This document shows, piece by piece, positions 8,561-16,473 of a stretch of 64,000 nucleotides of DNA. Each line of letters opens with the position of its first letter. Position 1 is the first letter of the stretch. Origin of the DNA: Geopseudomonas sagittaria (GTDB lineage: Bacteria > Pseudomonadota > Gammaproteobacteria > Pseudomonadales > Pseudomonadaceae); the NCBI RefSeq assembly GCF_900115715.1, contig NZ_FOXM01000002.1, positions 310,001 to 374,000 of the forward strand, read 5' to 3'. The position numbers and the translations under genes are program-made. The notes under the pieces are model-generated. The model was given only the letters and a program-made list of their open reading frames with translations. It was not told the DNA's origin and did not search any database.

Positions 8561-8945
8561 GCACAACAAAAACAAGAACACTGCTCCAACACAATAAAAA
8601 CAAGACGTAACGGCTCCAACACAACAAGAACAACAGGGTGGAGGCGCAGCAAACCGATTTTTTTGGAGAGGAGTTGCCCGATAGGGTTCTCCCTCGACCG
8701 GACCGAGAACAATAAAACTGCCCCGAGGCAGCGGCCACGACCGGTTGAACCCGCAAGGGTAGCGGCAACATCAGCGTCCAAAAAAATACGTTTGTTCTTT
8801 AGTCCCTCCTTGGGACTTCAACCGGGCCATGGAGTCCGGGCGGGCAACCAACAAGAACAACAAGCCTGTACCAACAAGAAGAACACAGCACGACCGACTT
8901 CAAGGGGGAGCCTAGGCTCCCCCTTGTGCTATCTGCGTTTCGGTT
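8561..8945 (+). ncRNA. CrcZ/CrcY/CrcX-like regulatory RNA (Hfq/Crc decoy)
   Basis: About 385 bases without a convincing protein frame. At least five or six A-rich CA motifs of the AACAAGAACAAC type are visible: at 8563-8580, 8594-8606, 8616-8633, 8707-8715, 8849-8864 and 8870-8884. The 5' end GCACAACAAAAAC resembles CrcZ. The transcript is preceded by a sigma-54 promoter and CbrB-like site and ends near a 24-base perfect palindrome at 8902-8925. In Pseudomonas such RNAs sequester Hfq/Crc and relieve catabolite repression (established). The absence of cbrAB next door argues against naming it crcZ itself; crcY or crcX is possible. The 3' end is estimated. Confidence 0.82.
8902..8945 (+). terminator. 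Terminator-like hairpin of the Crc-decoy RNA
   Basis: Perfect palindrome 8902-8925 with arms AAGGGGGAGCCT and AGGCTCCCCCTT, followed by a T-rich but interrupted tail ending in GGTTTTT near 8946. The stem is very stable. The T run is displaced, so termination may occur a little downstream of the stem. Confidence 0.6.
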
Positions 8946-8988
8946 TTTCTGCCCAGCGCTGCAGTCTGTGACCGGCAGGCAGGGGAAT

Positions 8989-9600
8989 TTACTGAGCCTC
9001 CACGGTCACGGCAAATTCCGAGTCCTGGCGAATCACTACCTCGCGATTGAGGTACTTGGGCTTGATCTTCACATCCGGACGGACCTTGTAGGTACGGCTG
9101 CTGCCATCGGCAAACTGCAGGGTGGCGGTGTGCGCGTTGGTGTCGATCGCCTTGACCACGGCGATGGTCGTATTGGTACCGGCAACCAGCAGGCCCGGCT
9201 TGCTGCCTTCCGGCGGGGTCAGCACCATCGCCGCCCCTTCCAGGGACTCCTCCTCGGCTTCGCCCGGTTCGCGCAGGTAGATGCTGCTTTCCACCTTCTT
9301 CGTCGCCGTCAGCTTGTCGCCAACCGCCAGTTGCGGGTAGTTGCGCATTTCCGGCGGGGCCGTCACGGTACGCCGATTGCCCTGCTCATCCTCAAGAGTA
9401 AAGGTGCGCTTGCTGCGGTCGAGAGCGACCACCGTTGCCTTGACTGTCTCCTCCTCGATGAGGATGCCGCCAGGTACGCCCTCGGCAGCGACGGCGCTCT
9501 GGCTGACCGTCCCGGTCAGTGACTGGTTGTCGGTTTGGCTGGCGCAGGCACCGAGCAGGGCGATGCTGAGCAGCAGGGGAAGGTTGCGAATCAGGGGCAT
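8989..9600 (-). CDS. Predicted outer-membrane or periplasmic lipoprotein
   Basis: Protein of 203 residues beginning with a signal peptide and a clear lipobox LLGACAS, so the mature protein would be lipidated at Cys19. The rest is soluble and beta-rich. It contains two repeat-like segments, VKATVVALDRSKRTFTLED and IAVVKAIDTNAHTATLQF, each resembling the small OB-like domain found in periplasmic proteins of unknown function. A good AAGGAG ribosome-binding site precedes the ATG. It is transcribed toward the Crc-decoy RNA and appears to be a single-gene unit. I do not recognise a specific function. Confidence 0.75.
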   Translation of the reverse strand: MPLIRNLPLLLSIALLGACASQTDNQSLTGTVSQSAVAAEGVPGGILIEEETVKATVVALDRSKRTFTLEDEQGNRRTVTAPPEMRNYPQLAVGDKLTATKKVESSIYLREPGEAEEESLEGAAMVLTPPEGSKPGLLVAGTNTTIAVVKAIDTNAHTATLQFADGSSRTYKVRPDVKIKPKYLNREVVIRQDSEFAVTVEAQ

Positions 9601-9778
9601 CTGGCTCTCCTTGAGATCATTGCGCGCGGTTTCTGGCGCGCTCCCTTTGCAGCGTAGTCGCTGTTTTACAAGGCAACATGAGTCAAGAAGGGCGGCCAGT
9701 GAGCCCGGCCGGGAAGGCGGATGGGTCGAGCAAACTGCTGCTGTTCACATCCCCTCCTGGGCGTATCCGGGCGGTCCC
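9601..9778. other. Intergenic stretch without recognised features
   Basis: 178 bases between the lipoprotein start and the end of the hydrolase gene (both minus strand). It must carry the lipoprotein promoter. I see no convincing hairpin with a T tract and no operator-like palindrome. Confidence 0.4.
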
Positions 9779-10618
9779 CTAGCAACGCAATTCGGAGCCT
9801 TCAGCGTTGCCCACGGCGTGCTGGCTGGCGAGGAAGTGGCTGACCGCATCGAGAATCCTCTCGGGGACTTCGCGGTGGGGAAAGTGACGACACTCCTCCA
9901 GAATCAGGGATTGGCTGTCGGCGCTGCTCAGCCTGGCCAGGCGCTCGGGGTGAAGCAGCGATCCGTACTCGTCTTGTTTGCCGTGAATCACCAGGTGCGG
10001 ACAGGCGAGGGAGGGGGCATGGCTTTCGAGCGTCCAGTCGGCGAACGAGTCGGATAGCCAGGTATCCGTCCAGGCCGAGAGCACCCAGTGCGCCTGATCG
10101 CCATGATATTTCTGCAGCCGCTCGATCTGCCCCGGCTTGCCGAACTCCGCCTTGGCGTAGCGGATCCCGTGCAGCGTGCGCTCCTCCACGAACGCCAGGG
10201 CGGACAGGGTGATCAGGGCCTGGCAGCGTTGTGGATACCGCGCTGCGCAGGTGGCCGCCATGATGCCGCCGACACTGTGCCCGAAGGCCACGAAGTGCTC
10301 GAGCTCCAGGTCCGCCAGCAGCACCGGGAAGACGCGCTCGGCTTCATCGCGAATGAAGTGGTTCGACCAATCGCCGGGATGCGGGTCCGAGCGCCCGAAG
10401 CCGAAGCGGTCGTAGGCGATGACTTCGCGCCCCGTTGCCACGGCAAGCTGCTCCGGAAAATCCCGCCACAGCTCCACGCAGCCCAGAGAGTCGTGAAACA
10501 GCACGATGGGCGCGTGGCTCGCCGCCTGGTGTGCGCCAATCGGTCTCCAGCGGCGGACGAACATCCGCCCGGTGGGCGTCGCGATCCACAGATCCTGTTG
10601 GGTTACGGCAAGCTGCAT
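9779..10618 (-). CDS. Alpha/beta-hydrolase fold protein
   Basis: Hydrolase of 279 residues. The nucleophile elbow is GHSVGG (about residue 114), the acid probably the Asp of HGKQDEYG, and the base probably a His near CRHFPHRE, giving a complete Ser-Asp-His triad. An oxyanion-side HDSLG motif is near residue 43. There is no signal peptide, so it is cytoplasmic. The substrate (ester, lactone or other) cannot be deduced. The ATG at 10618 is preceded by GCGAGGAAT. It appears to be a monocistronic unit with a palindromic operator candidate 78 bases upstream. Confidence 0.82.
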   Translation of the reverse strand: MQLAVTQQDLWIATPTGRMFVRRWRPIGAHQAASHAPIVLFHDSLGCVELWRDFPEQLAVATGREVIAYDRFGFGRSDPHPGDWSNHFIRDEAERVFPVLLADLELEHFVAFGHSVGGIMAATCAARYPQRCQALITLSALAFVEERTLHGIRYAKAEFGKPGQIERLQKYHGDQAHWVLSAWTDTWLSDSFADWTLESHAPSLACPHLVIHGKQDEYGSLLHPERLARLSSADSQSLILEECRHFPHREVPERILDAVSHFLASQHAVGNAEGSELRC

Positions 10619-10695
10619 CGGATTCCTCGCTTTCAGGTGGCCGGTTGGCTGCCGGCAAACAGGGGCAGGGTCACGCCGGTCTGGATGTTATGCAG

Positions 10696-10705
10696 TTTAC
10701 GTAAA
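10696..10705. promoter_or_regulatory. Operator-like palindrome TTTACGTAAA
   Basis: Perfect 10-base palindrome in the gap upstream of the alpha/beta hydrolase, flanked as CAG-TTTACGTAAA-GGT. It lies in a local AT-rich pocket (10685-10720) typical of a promoter. Such sequences occur as operators of MerR- or TetR-type regulators, but no regulator gene is adjacent. Confidence 0.3.
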
Positions 10706-10839
10706 GGTAATTGTGATTGGCTAGTGCGCACGGCTGGAGGCGGCGACAGAGCCGGGCATTCTGCTGGGGCGCGTCCTGCGGCCGGCATCGCGAGCTCTGC
10801 GTGGCCCGGTTTCCCGCCCAGGATGGATCGGGTGGTGTG

Positions 10840-11736
10840 TCAGAACCACGCCTGTTCTGCGGCCGCGCTCTGCTCGCCCCACAGCAGCCGCGGTGGGATA
10901 TCGAACAGCGAATGGGCGCCATGCGGCAACAGCGGCAGCGCCCGCGCGGCGGCCAGCATCATGCGTGCCGCCAGCTCCGCCTCGTTGAAGCGCGCCTCCA
11001 GCAGCAGGGCGGCATGGCCGGCGTCGCCGGCGGCCGCGTGGCGCTCCAGCGATACCCCGCGGTTGGTTTCCTCCAGCGCGGCGAGGTTCTCCACCGGGAA
11101 CACCAGCGTCTCCTCGTCCAGAAACAGTGGATCACCGCGGATGGCGTCCTCCACCGCCGTCGCATCGGTTCCGTCTTCCAGCTCGACGTAAACGTAGCGC
11201 TGGATGGTGCCTTGCGGGGTTTTCAGCTCGGTCGCCAGCGCCTTGCGCACCCCCGCGACGCCTTGCGCGGCCAGCGTGTGGTGCAGGCTGGTGCCGGTAT
11301 GCAGGCTGCTCTGGGTATGCCCGTGGGGGATCAGCAGGGTGAACTGGCTGCGCAGCAGCGAGAGGATGCCCGGATCGCCGCCCGCGCCAACGATGGCGGT
11401 TGCCTTGTAGAGGTGCGCCAGCCGCTGCATCTCCGCGTGGTGGGCGACAAAGGCCTCGCCGTGCAGGCGCGCGCATTCGACGATCGGCGTGCGTCTTTGC
11501 AGAATCTCCTGCGCGGTGCCCCGGATCATGTCCGGGGGCACGCAAAGCAGCGTCGCATCGACTTCCTTGAGTTCGCTGACATGGCTGACGACCGGGATGT
11601 CTTTCAGCCAGTCGACCGGGGCCGGGTTGCGCCGCACCACGCCGGCCAGCGCCAGACTCGAATCGGCCAGCAGCGCCTCGGCGCACTTGCGGCCAAGCTT
11701 GCCCAGGCCGATCACTGCGATCTGTCGTTTTTTCAT
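10840..11736 (-). CDS. Diaminopimelate-dehydrogenase-like oxidoreductase
   Basis: Protein of 298 residues with an N-terminal Rossmann motif (AVIGLGKLG, from residue 6) and a mid-sequence GAGGDPGILSLLRSQF segment. It also has a GHTQSSLHTG segment and a late HAAAGDAGHAALLLE region. The order resembles meso-diaminopimelate dehydrogenase and related amino-acid dehydrogenases of the saccharopine/DAP superfamily, which carry out NADPH-dependent reductive amination or deamination. Similarity appears partial, so another diamino acid may be the substrate. I start at the ATG for MKKRQIAV; an in-frame extension to 11781 has no better site. A REP-like repeat follows upstream of it. Confidence 0.6.
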   Translation of the reverse strand: MKKRQIAVIGLGKLGRKCAEALLADSSLALAGVVRRNPAPVDWLKDIPVVSHVSELKEVDATLLCVPPDMIRGTAQEILQRRTPIVECARLHGEAFVAHHAEMQRLAHLYKATAIVGAGGDPGILSLLRSQFTLLIPHGHTQSSLHTGTSLHHTLAAQGVAGVRKALATELKTPQGTIQRYVYVELEDGTDATAVEDAIRGDPLFLDEETLVFPVENLAALEETNRGVSLERHAAAGDAGHAALLLEARFNEAELAARMMLAAARALPLLPHGAHSLFDIPPRLLWGEQSAAAEQAWF

Positions 11737-11889
11737 GTCATCTTGCCTGCGGGGGAGGGCGGGCTGCTGGCTGGCGCACAAGGCAGCAGTGGCCGGTGTC
11801 CAAGGTTTCCCATTGAGGTTAGATCAGGCCTCGACGACCCTCCCGCCAACGCAGCCAATGACCCGGCAGGGGAACCCTGAAAAAGCCAC

Positions 11890-14196
11890 TCACGTCGCTC
11901 CCGCGAGGGCGGGAGGCCGGGGGCTGCGGGCCTTGCGGATTCCCGCCTTCGCGGGAATGACGGTTTTTTCAGCGGTTCCCTCGCTCGACAGGGACGTCTC
12001 GGCTTCCTGAGGTTGGCGCTCATTGATGGCCTCCTGCGGCTCCGCCGACTCGGTGATCACAGTGAAATCGCTCACCTCGATGGTGCCCCGTCCGTAGCCG
12101 AGCAGGTGAAAGGAGAACGCCTTGCGTGACTCGATGTTATGGAGGGTGAAGTCCATCTGCAGCGGCTTTTCGGGGGTGACCAGCATTCTGGCCGGGATGT
12201 TCAGCGGCACGTCCCGCTCGAACTCCTTGGCCTTGAGCAGGATGTAGGCTTTCTGCTTGGGACCAGTCGAGCGCACGGTCAGGCGCACGTGGGTCAGTGA
12301 GCCCTTGGGCAGTTCCAGGTACTGGGCGCCGATCAGGTTGTCCGTCCAGTCATCCCTGATCTGCGCCTTGAGCCGGATGATGGCCGGGCTGCCGAACTGG
12401 TAGAGCTGGTTGAGCGAGCTGCGCAGCAACGAGTGATCGAGCGCAGTTGCCCGCGCCGCCACCTGGCGTGCGCGCCGGCCGCCATATTGGCCGAGAAGTG
12501 CCGCACGCTCGGCGATGAAGCCTTCACTGGCGTAGTACCGGCAGCGCTGCTGGAAGTCGCACTCGGTGAGGGTGCCCCGGCCATCGTGATGGCGCAGCAT
12601 GCCGTTGGTGTACGACATGATTTCCCGGCCCTGCGGATAGTCGCGGAACAGCGAACGCCCGCTCAGGGCCTCGGGTGCCGGGAAGCCGAAATAGTCGAGT
12701 ACCGATGCGCTCAGATCGACGTGTCCGTAGACGCCGGATTTGATCTTGGGCAACTGCTTCTGCTCGGGGGCCAGCACCAGGTTGAAGCCCCAGGCCGAGG
12801 CGAGGCGCACGCCGTCGATGCCGTGGGACTCGTCCGAGGTGATGATGACCAGAGTGTCCTTCAGCACGCCGCGGCGCTCCAGTTCGGTCAGGAAATGCCC
12901 CAGCGCATCGTCCAGATAGCTCACTGCGGCCTGCTTGGGCGTCGCGTGGCGCTGCAGGTACTCCGCCGGCGCGGAGTAGGGCTGGTGGGTGCCGACTGTC
13001 AGCAGGGTGAGCATCCAGGGCTGCTTCTTGCGGCGCAGCTGGTCGACGTAATCCAGCGCACCCTCGAAGAAGGACCTGTCGTCCTTGCCCCACGGGAAAT
13101 CCACGTAGGCAGGCCTCTTGAACCATTCCACGCCCCGGGTGGCGTCGAAGCCGATGTGCGGCATGATCCGGTCCTTGGCCATGAACCTGAGGCCTGCGCC
13201 CTGCAGGTAGTGCGTGGCGAACCCGCGGCTGCGCAACTGGGCGGGCAGGCAGGCCCGGTTGCGCTGGCTCTGGGTCAGAATCTCGATGCCCTTGGGCGTG
13301 CCGTTGTCGAGCTTGTCGTAGTCGCCGCAGAGCATCGCGTACAGGCCGCGGATGGTCTGGTGGCTGTGCAGCACGTAGTCCGGCGTGTTCATGCCGCGCT
13401 CGGCCCAGGCGCTCAGGTTGGGCATCAGGTTTTCACGGTAGCTGCTGTTCAGGGCTTCACGGTTTACGCCGATGTAGGCGCCCGGAATGCCTTCGAGGGC
13501 GACGATCAGTACGTTGCGCGAGCGCCCCGGGGCTTGCAGCAGCTTTTGTCCGTTCAGGTCGAGCTGGGTAAGCCCCGCCATCTGCACAGGGATATCCACG
13601 CTATCGCCCTCCAGCCACTCCAGGAGGCGCAGCTGTGCATTGCCAACGCCCGCCGCCAGCCATTGGTGCGGGAGGTTGAACAGCTGCCACTGGTCCGCCG
13701 CGCTGGGCCTCAGCTGCTGCATGCCGCCGTGTGCCAGCAGCAGCGATAGCGGTATCAACCAGGTATGGCGATGCAGGCGTGGCGATGGTTGCGAGCGGCC
13801 CGTCCATTGGCTGGCCAGCCAGATGGCCAGTCCGCTGAGCAGGGCGGCGGCAACCCACGGGTGGGCAAGGCTGCCGGCGGTGGAGCTTTCCATGAACTGC
13901 GGATCGCGAAGGTACTGCAGGTCTGCCGTGTCTGGCAGTCGGCCTACAGCGCTGACCAGCTCGACGGCCGCCACCGTCAGCAGGGCCCACGCCACCAGCA
14001 CTGGCAAGGCCAGCCACCAGGGGCGGCGGTACAGCAGCATGATCGCCAGGCTGGCAATGCAGAGATCCGACAGATAGCCGAGAGGGTCGGGCCAGCCCAG
14101 GGCAAGGCGGATGCACAATGGAACGGCGAGCACCAGACCGGTCAGGCTGACGAGGGGGGCGTGCGGATGTTGCAGGCAGCGCGGGATGATGTTCAC
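11890..14196 (-). CDS. LTA-synthase-type sulfatase/phosphoethanolamine-transferase family membrane protein
   Basis: 768 residues: several N-terminal membrane helices (roughly residues 15-185) and a periplasmic alkaline-phosphatase-fold domain. The domain shows ALEGIPGAYIG (first metal site), LHSHQTIRGLYAM (catalytic Thr), GTHQPY and TSDESHG (metal ligands). Proteins of this class transfer phosphoglycerol or related groups to glycans such as periplasmic glucans; exact activity is unknown. The start is GTG, with an in-frame stop just upstream. The last 25 residues, containing VIPAKAGIR, are encoded by a palindromic REP-like element and look like a read-through tail rather than a domain. Confidence 0.8.
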   Translation of the reverse strand: MNIIPRCLQHPHAPLVSLTGLVLAVPLCIRLALGWPDPLGYLSDLCIASLAIMLLYRRPWWLALPVLVAWALLTVAAVELVSAVGRLPDTADLQYLRDPQFMESSTAGSLAHPWVAAALLSGLAIWLASQWTGRSQPSPRLHRHTWLIPLSLLLAHGGMQQLRPSAADQWQLFNLPHQWLAAGVGNAQLRLLEWLEGDSVDIPVQMAGLTQLDLNGQKLLQAPGRSRNVLIVALEGIPGAYIGVNREALNSSYRENLMPNLSAWAERGMNTPDYVLHSHQTIRGLYAMLCGDYDKLDNGTPKGIEILTQSQRNRACLPAQLRSRGFATHYLQGAGLRFMAKDRIMPHIGFDATRGVEWFKRPAYVDFPWGKDDRSFFEGALDYVDQLRRKKQPWMLTLLTVGTHQPYSAPAEYLQRHATPKQAAVSYLDDALGHFLTELERRGVLKDTLVIITSDESHGIDGVRLASAWGFNLVLAPEQKQLPKIKSGVYGHVDLSASVLDYFGFPAPEALSGRSLFRDYPQGREIMSYTNGMLRHHDGRGTLTECDFQQRCRYYASEGFIAERAALLGQYGGRRARQVAARATALDHSLLRSSLNQLYQFGSPAIIRLKAQIRDDWTDNLIGAQYLELPKGSLTHVRLTVRSTGPKQKAYILLKAKEFERDVPLNIPARMLVTPEKPLQMDFTLHNIESRKAFSFHLLGYGRGTIEVSDFTVITESAEPQEAINERQPQEAETSLSSEGTAEKTVIPAKAGIRKARSPRPPALAGAT
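11898..11961. repeat. REP-like palindromic element pair overlapping the sulfatase 3' end
   Basis: Two hairpin-forming units are adjacent: CTCCCGCGAGGGCGGGAG (11898-11915) and GATTCCCGCCTTCGCGGGAATGAC (11938-11961, inverted around CTTC). The second is the widespread proteobacterial repeat that, translated, yields the VIPAKAGI peptide seen at the end of the neighbouring protein. It lies where both minus-strand genes meet and is followed on the plus strand by a T6 run. Confidence 0.7.
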
Positions 14197-14327
14197 GAGG
14201 AAACCGTCACGCCATCAGATGTTCATGAAACCATGCTAGCTGGTATCGCCCATCTTTTTGGGCAACGTCGGCCCCGGAAAGTTCGTGTGCCTAATCCGCG
14301 GACATGGTCGCAGCAGACGGAGTGTCT
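14197..14327. other. Short intergenic region between the sulfatase and topoisomerase III genes
   Basis: 131 bases upstream of the sulfatase gene and downstream of topB. A small GCCCA/TGGGC inverted repeat near 14247-14262 is visible, but it has no T tract and I do not call it a terminator. Confidence 0.35.
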
Positions 14328-16304
14328 CTAGATCCGCTCCGACCCTGAGGGGGTGGTGCGCTTGGCCGTCTTGCCCCCAGCCTTTCGCGGGCCGCTCTTG
14401 CGCGGGGCGTCCTTACGCTTGCCCTTCCAGGCCGGCTTGCCCGTGGTGCCGGCCGGCGCGCCGCTGATGGTCAGGCGCAGGCTGGCGCAGCGCTCGACCA
14501 GCTTGCTCATCCATGCCGACTGCTTGGCGACGAACTCCTCCAGCGGCATCTCGCCGCTCTGCACCATGTCCAGCGCCTGCTCCCATATCGCCGTGGTGCC
14601 GGGGTCGGCGATCGGCCGCGGCACGGCGTCGATCAGGCTGAACGCCGCCGGAGTCGCCGCCAGCGCCTTGCCCTGCTTGGTCAGGTAGCCGCGGTCGAGC
14701 AGGCCCTGGATGATCCCGGCGCGGGTCGCCTCGGTGCCGATGCCGGTGGTGTCCTTGAGCTTCTGTTTGAGGCGCGGGTCGTCGACCAGCTTGGCGACGT
14801 TCTTCATCGCCTTGATCAGGTCGCCCTCGGTGAACGGCTTGGGCGGCTGGGTCCACAGGTCCTTGAGCGTTACCCCATCAACCACGCAGTCCTGGCCCTC
14901 GCGCAGCGCCGGCAACGCCTGCGGCTCGACTGCCTCGCGGCCCCGAGCCGGGGTCAGCGCCTCCGGCAGCGCGCGCCGCCAGCCGGGCTCGACGATGCGC
15001 TTGCCCACCGCGCGCAGGGCGTGGCCGGCGCAGTCGAAGTCGGCCTGGGTGCGGTCGTATTCGTGGTTGGGCAGGAACTGCGCGAGGTAGCGCGCGCGGA
15101 TCAGGGTGTAGACGGCGCGCTGCTTGCCGACCAGGCGGTCGAGTTCCTTGGCGGCGGCGGTGGGGATGATGCCGTGGTGGGCACTGACCTTGGCGTCGTT
15201 CCAGGCCCGCGAGCGACGCTGCGCATCGACGTATTTCAGCAGCTCGGCCAGCGCCGGATCGGCGCGCCCCAGCGCGGCGAGGATCGCCGGCGCCTCGCCG
15301 TGCTGGCTGAGCGGCAGGTAGCCGCAATCGCTGCGCGGGTAAGTGATCACCTTGTGCGTCTCGTACAACGCCTGGGCGATGTCGAGGGTTTCCTGGGCGC
15401 CGAGGCCGAGCTTCTTCGAGCAGACTTCCTGCAGGGTGCCCAGATCGAACGGCAGCGGCGCCGCCTCGCGCATGCGCTCGGTCTGCAATTTGACCAGCCG
15501 GGCGCTGGCGGTGCGGCGCATGGCCTCGGCGGCTTCGCGCGCCAGTTCCGGCTTGAGGCAGCGACCCTGCTCGTCGCAGGCGTCCTCGGGGGCGCGCCAC
15601 TGGGCGGCGAAGGGTACGCCATCAGCGAGCAGCTGCACGTCGATGGCCCAGAACGGCACCGGCACGAAGTCGGCAATGCTGCGGTCGCGGTCCACCACCA
15701 GGCGCAGGGTCGGCGTCTGCACGCGGCCCACCGGCAGCACGCCTTGGTAGCCGGCCTGGCGGCCGAGCAGGGTGAACAGCCGGCTCATGTTCATGCCGAT
15801 CAGCCAGTCGGCGCGCGAGCGGCCCAGCGCGGCGTGGTAGAGATTGAAGGTTTCGGCGCCCGGCTTGAGCGCCGCCAGCGCCTTGCGGATCGACGCATCG
15901 TCCAGCGCCGACAGCCACAGGCGCTGGATCGGCCCGCGATAACGGCAGTGCTCCACCAGCTCGCGGGCGATCATCTCGCCCTCGCGGTCGGCGTCGGTGG
16001 CGATGACCAGCTCTCTGCATTCGCCGAGCAGGCGCTTGACCGCCTTGAACTGGCTGGCGGTCTTCGGCTTGACCAGCATCTTCCAGCGCTCGGGGACGAT
16101 GGGCAGGTCCTTGAGGTCCCAGCGCTTGTAGCGGGCGTCGTAGGCATCCGGTGGCGCGGTTTCCAGCAGGTGGCCGATGCACCATGTCACCGTCACGTCC
16201 GTGCCCAGCCAGCAGCCGTCGCCGCGGCGGCTGGCGGCGAGCACCTTGGCGATGTCCTTGGCCTGGGAGGGTTTTTCGCAGAGGAAGAGCCGCATGGTTG
16301 CCAT
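14328..16304 (-). CDS. topB: DNA topoisomerase III
   Basis: Type IA topoisomerase of 658 residues that decatenates and relaxes negatively supercoiled DNA through a 5'-phosphotyrosine. The toprim domain is clear (LFLCEKPSQAKDIAKVLA at the N-terminus and ATDADREGE near residue 104). The catalytic tyrosine is in VITYPRSDCGYLP (about residue 321). Late motifs include TGIGTEATRAGII. It lacks zinc-finger repeats and ends in a lysine-rich tail, typical of TopB. Two ATG codons (16304, 16295) are possible and neither has a strong ribosome-binding site. A perfect inverted repeat lies about 50 bases upstream. Confidence 0.95.
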   Translation of the reverse strand: MATMRLFLCEKPSQAKDIAKVLAASRRGDGCWLGTDVTVTWCIGHLLETAPPDAYDARYKRWDLKDLPIVPERWKMLVKPKTASQFKAVKRLLGECRELVIATDADREGEMIARELVEHCRYRGPIQRLWLSALDDASIRKALAALKPGAETFNLYHAALGRSRADWLIGMNMSRLFTLLGRQAGYQGVLPVGRVQTPTLRLVVDRDRSIADFVPVPFWAIDVQLLADGVPFAAQWRAPEDACDEQGRCLKPELAREAAEAMRRTASARLVKLQTERMREAAPLPFDLGTLQEVCSKKLGLGAQETLDIAQALYETHKVITYPRSDCGYLPLSQHGEAPAILAALGRADPALAELLKYVDAQRRSRAWNDAKVSAHHGIIPTAAAKELDRLVGKQRAVYTLIRARYLAQFLPNHEYDRTQADFDCAGHALRAVGKRIVEPGWRRALPEALTPARGREAVEPQALPALREGQDCVVDGVTLKDLWTQPPKPFTEGDLIKAMKNVAKLVDDPRLKQKLKDTTGIGTEATRAGIIQGLLDRGYLTKQGKALAATPAAFSLIDAVPRPIADPGTTAIWEQALDMVQSGEMPLEEFVAKQSAWMSKLVERCASLRLTISGAPAGTTGKPAWKGKRKDAPRKSGPRKAGGKTAKRTTPSGSERI

Positions 16305-16352
16305 CAGTCGTTGTCGCGATGGCGCAAAGCATGTGCAGAAATGGGCGTTCAG

Positions 16353-16390
16353 GCAACCGTTATCTGTATGAATGTACAGATAACGGTTGC
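16353..16390. repeat. Perfect 16-base inverted repeat upstream of topB
   Basis: Arms GCAACCGTTATCTGTA (16353-16368) and its exact complement TACAGATAACGGTTGC (16375-16390) are separated by six bases. It sits between the end of the phosphodiesterase gene and the start of topB, both minus strand. No T tract follows in either direction, so it is not a classical terminator. It could be an operator, a hairpin in the topB leader or a small mobile repeat. Confidence 0.7.
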
Positions 16391-16473
16391 CGGTTCAGGC
16401 CGCCCGGCGATGCCTCTTCAAGCGCCTGGGCTGGCTGTAGCGGCGGCGAGGTCTGGGGTTTCCTGAGGCCTCA

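Noticed and set aside
8561-8890. AACAAGAACAAC repeats as a CRISPR array or microsatellite
   Set aside because: Units are irregularly spaced and vary in length, with no constant repeat-spacer order; they fit Hfq binding motifs of a Crc-decoy RNA.
8663-8971. A 102-codon plus-strand frame inside the decoy RNA
   Set aside because: It has no family similarity and crosses the 3' palindrome; the RNA interpretation explains the region better.
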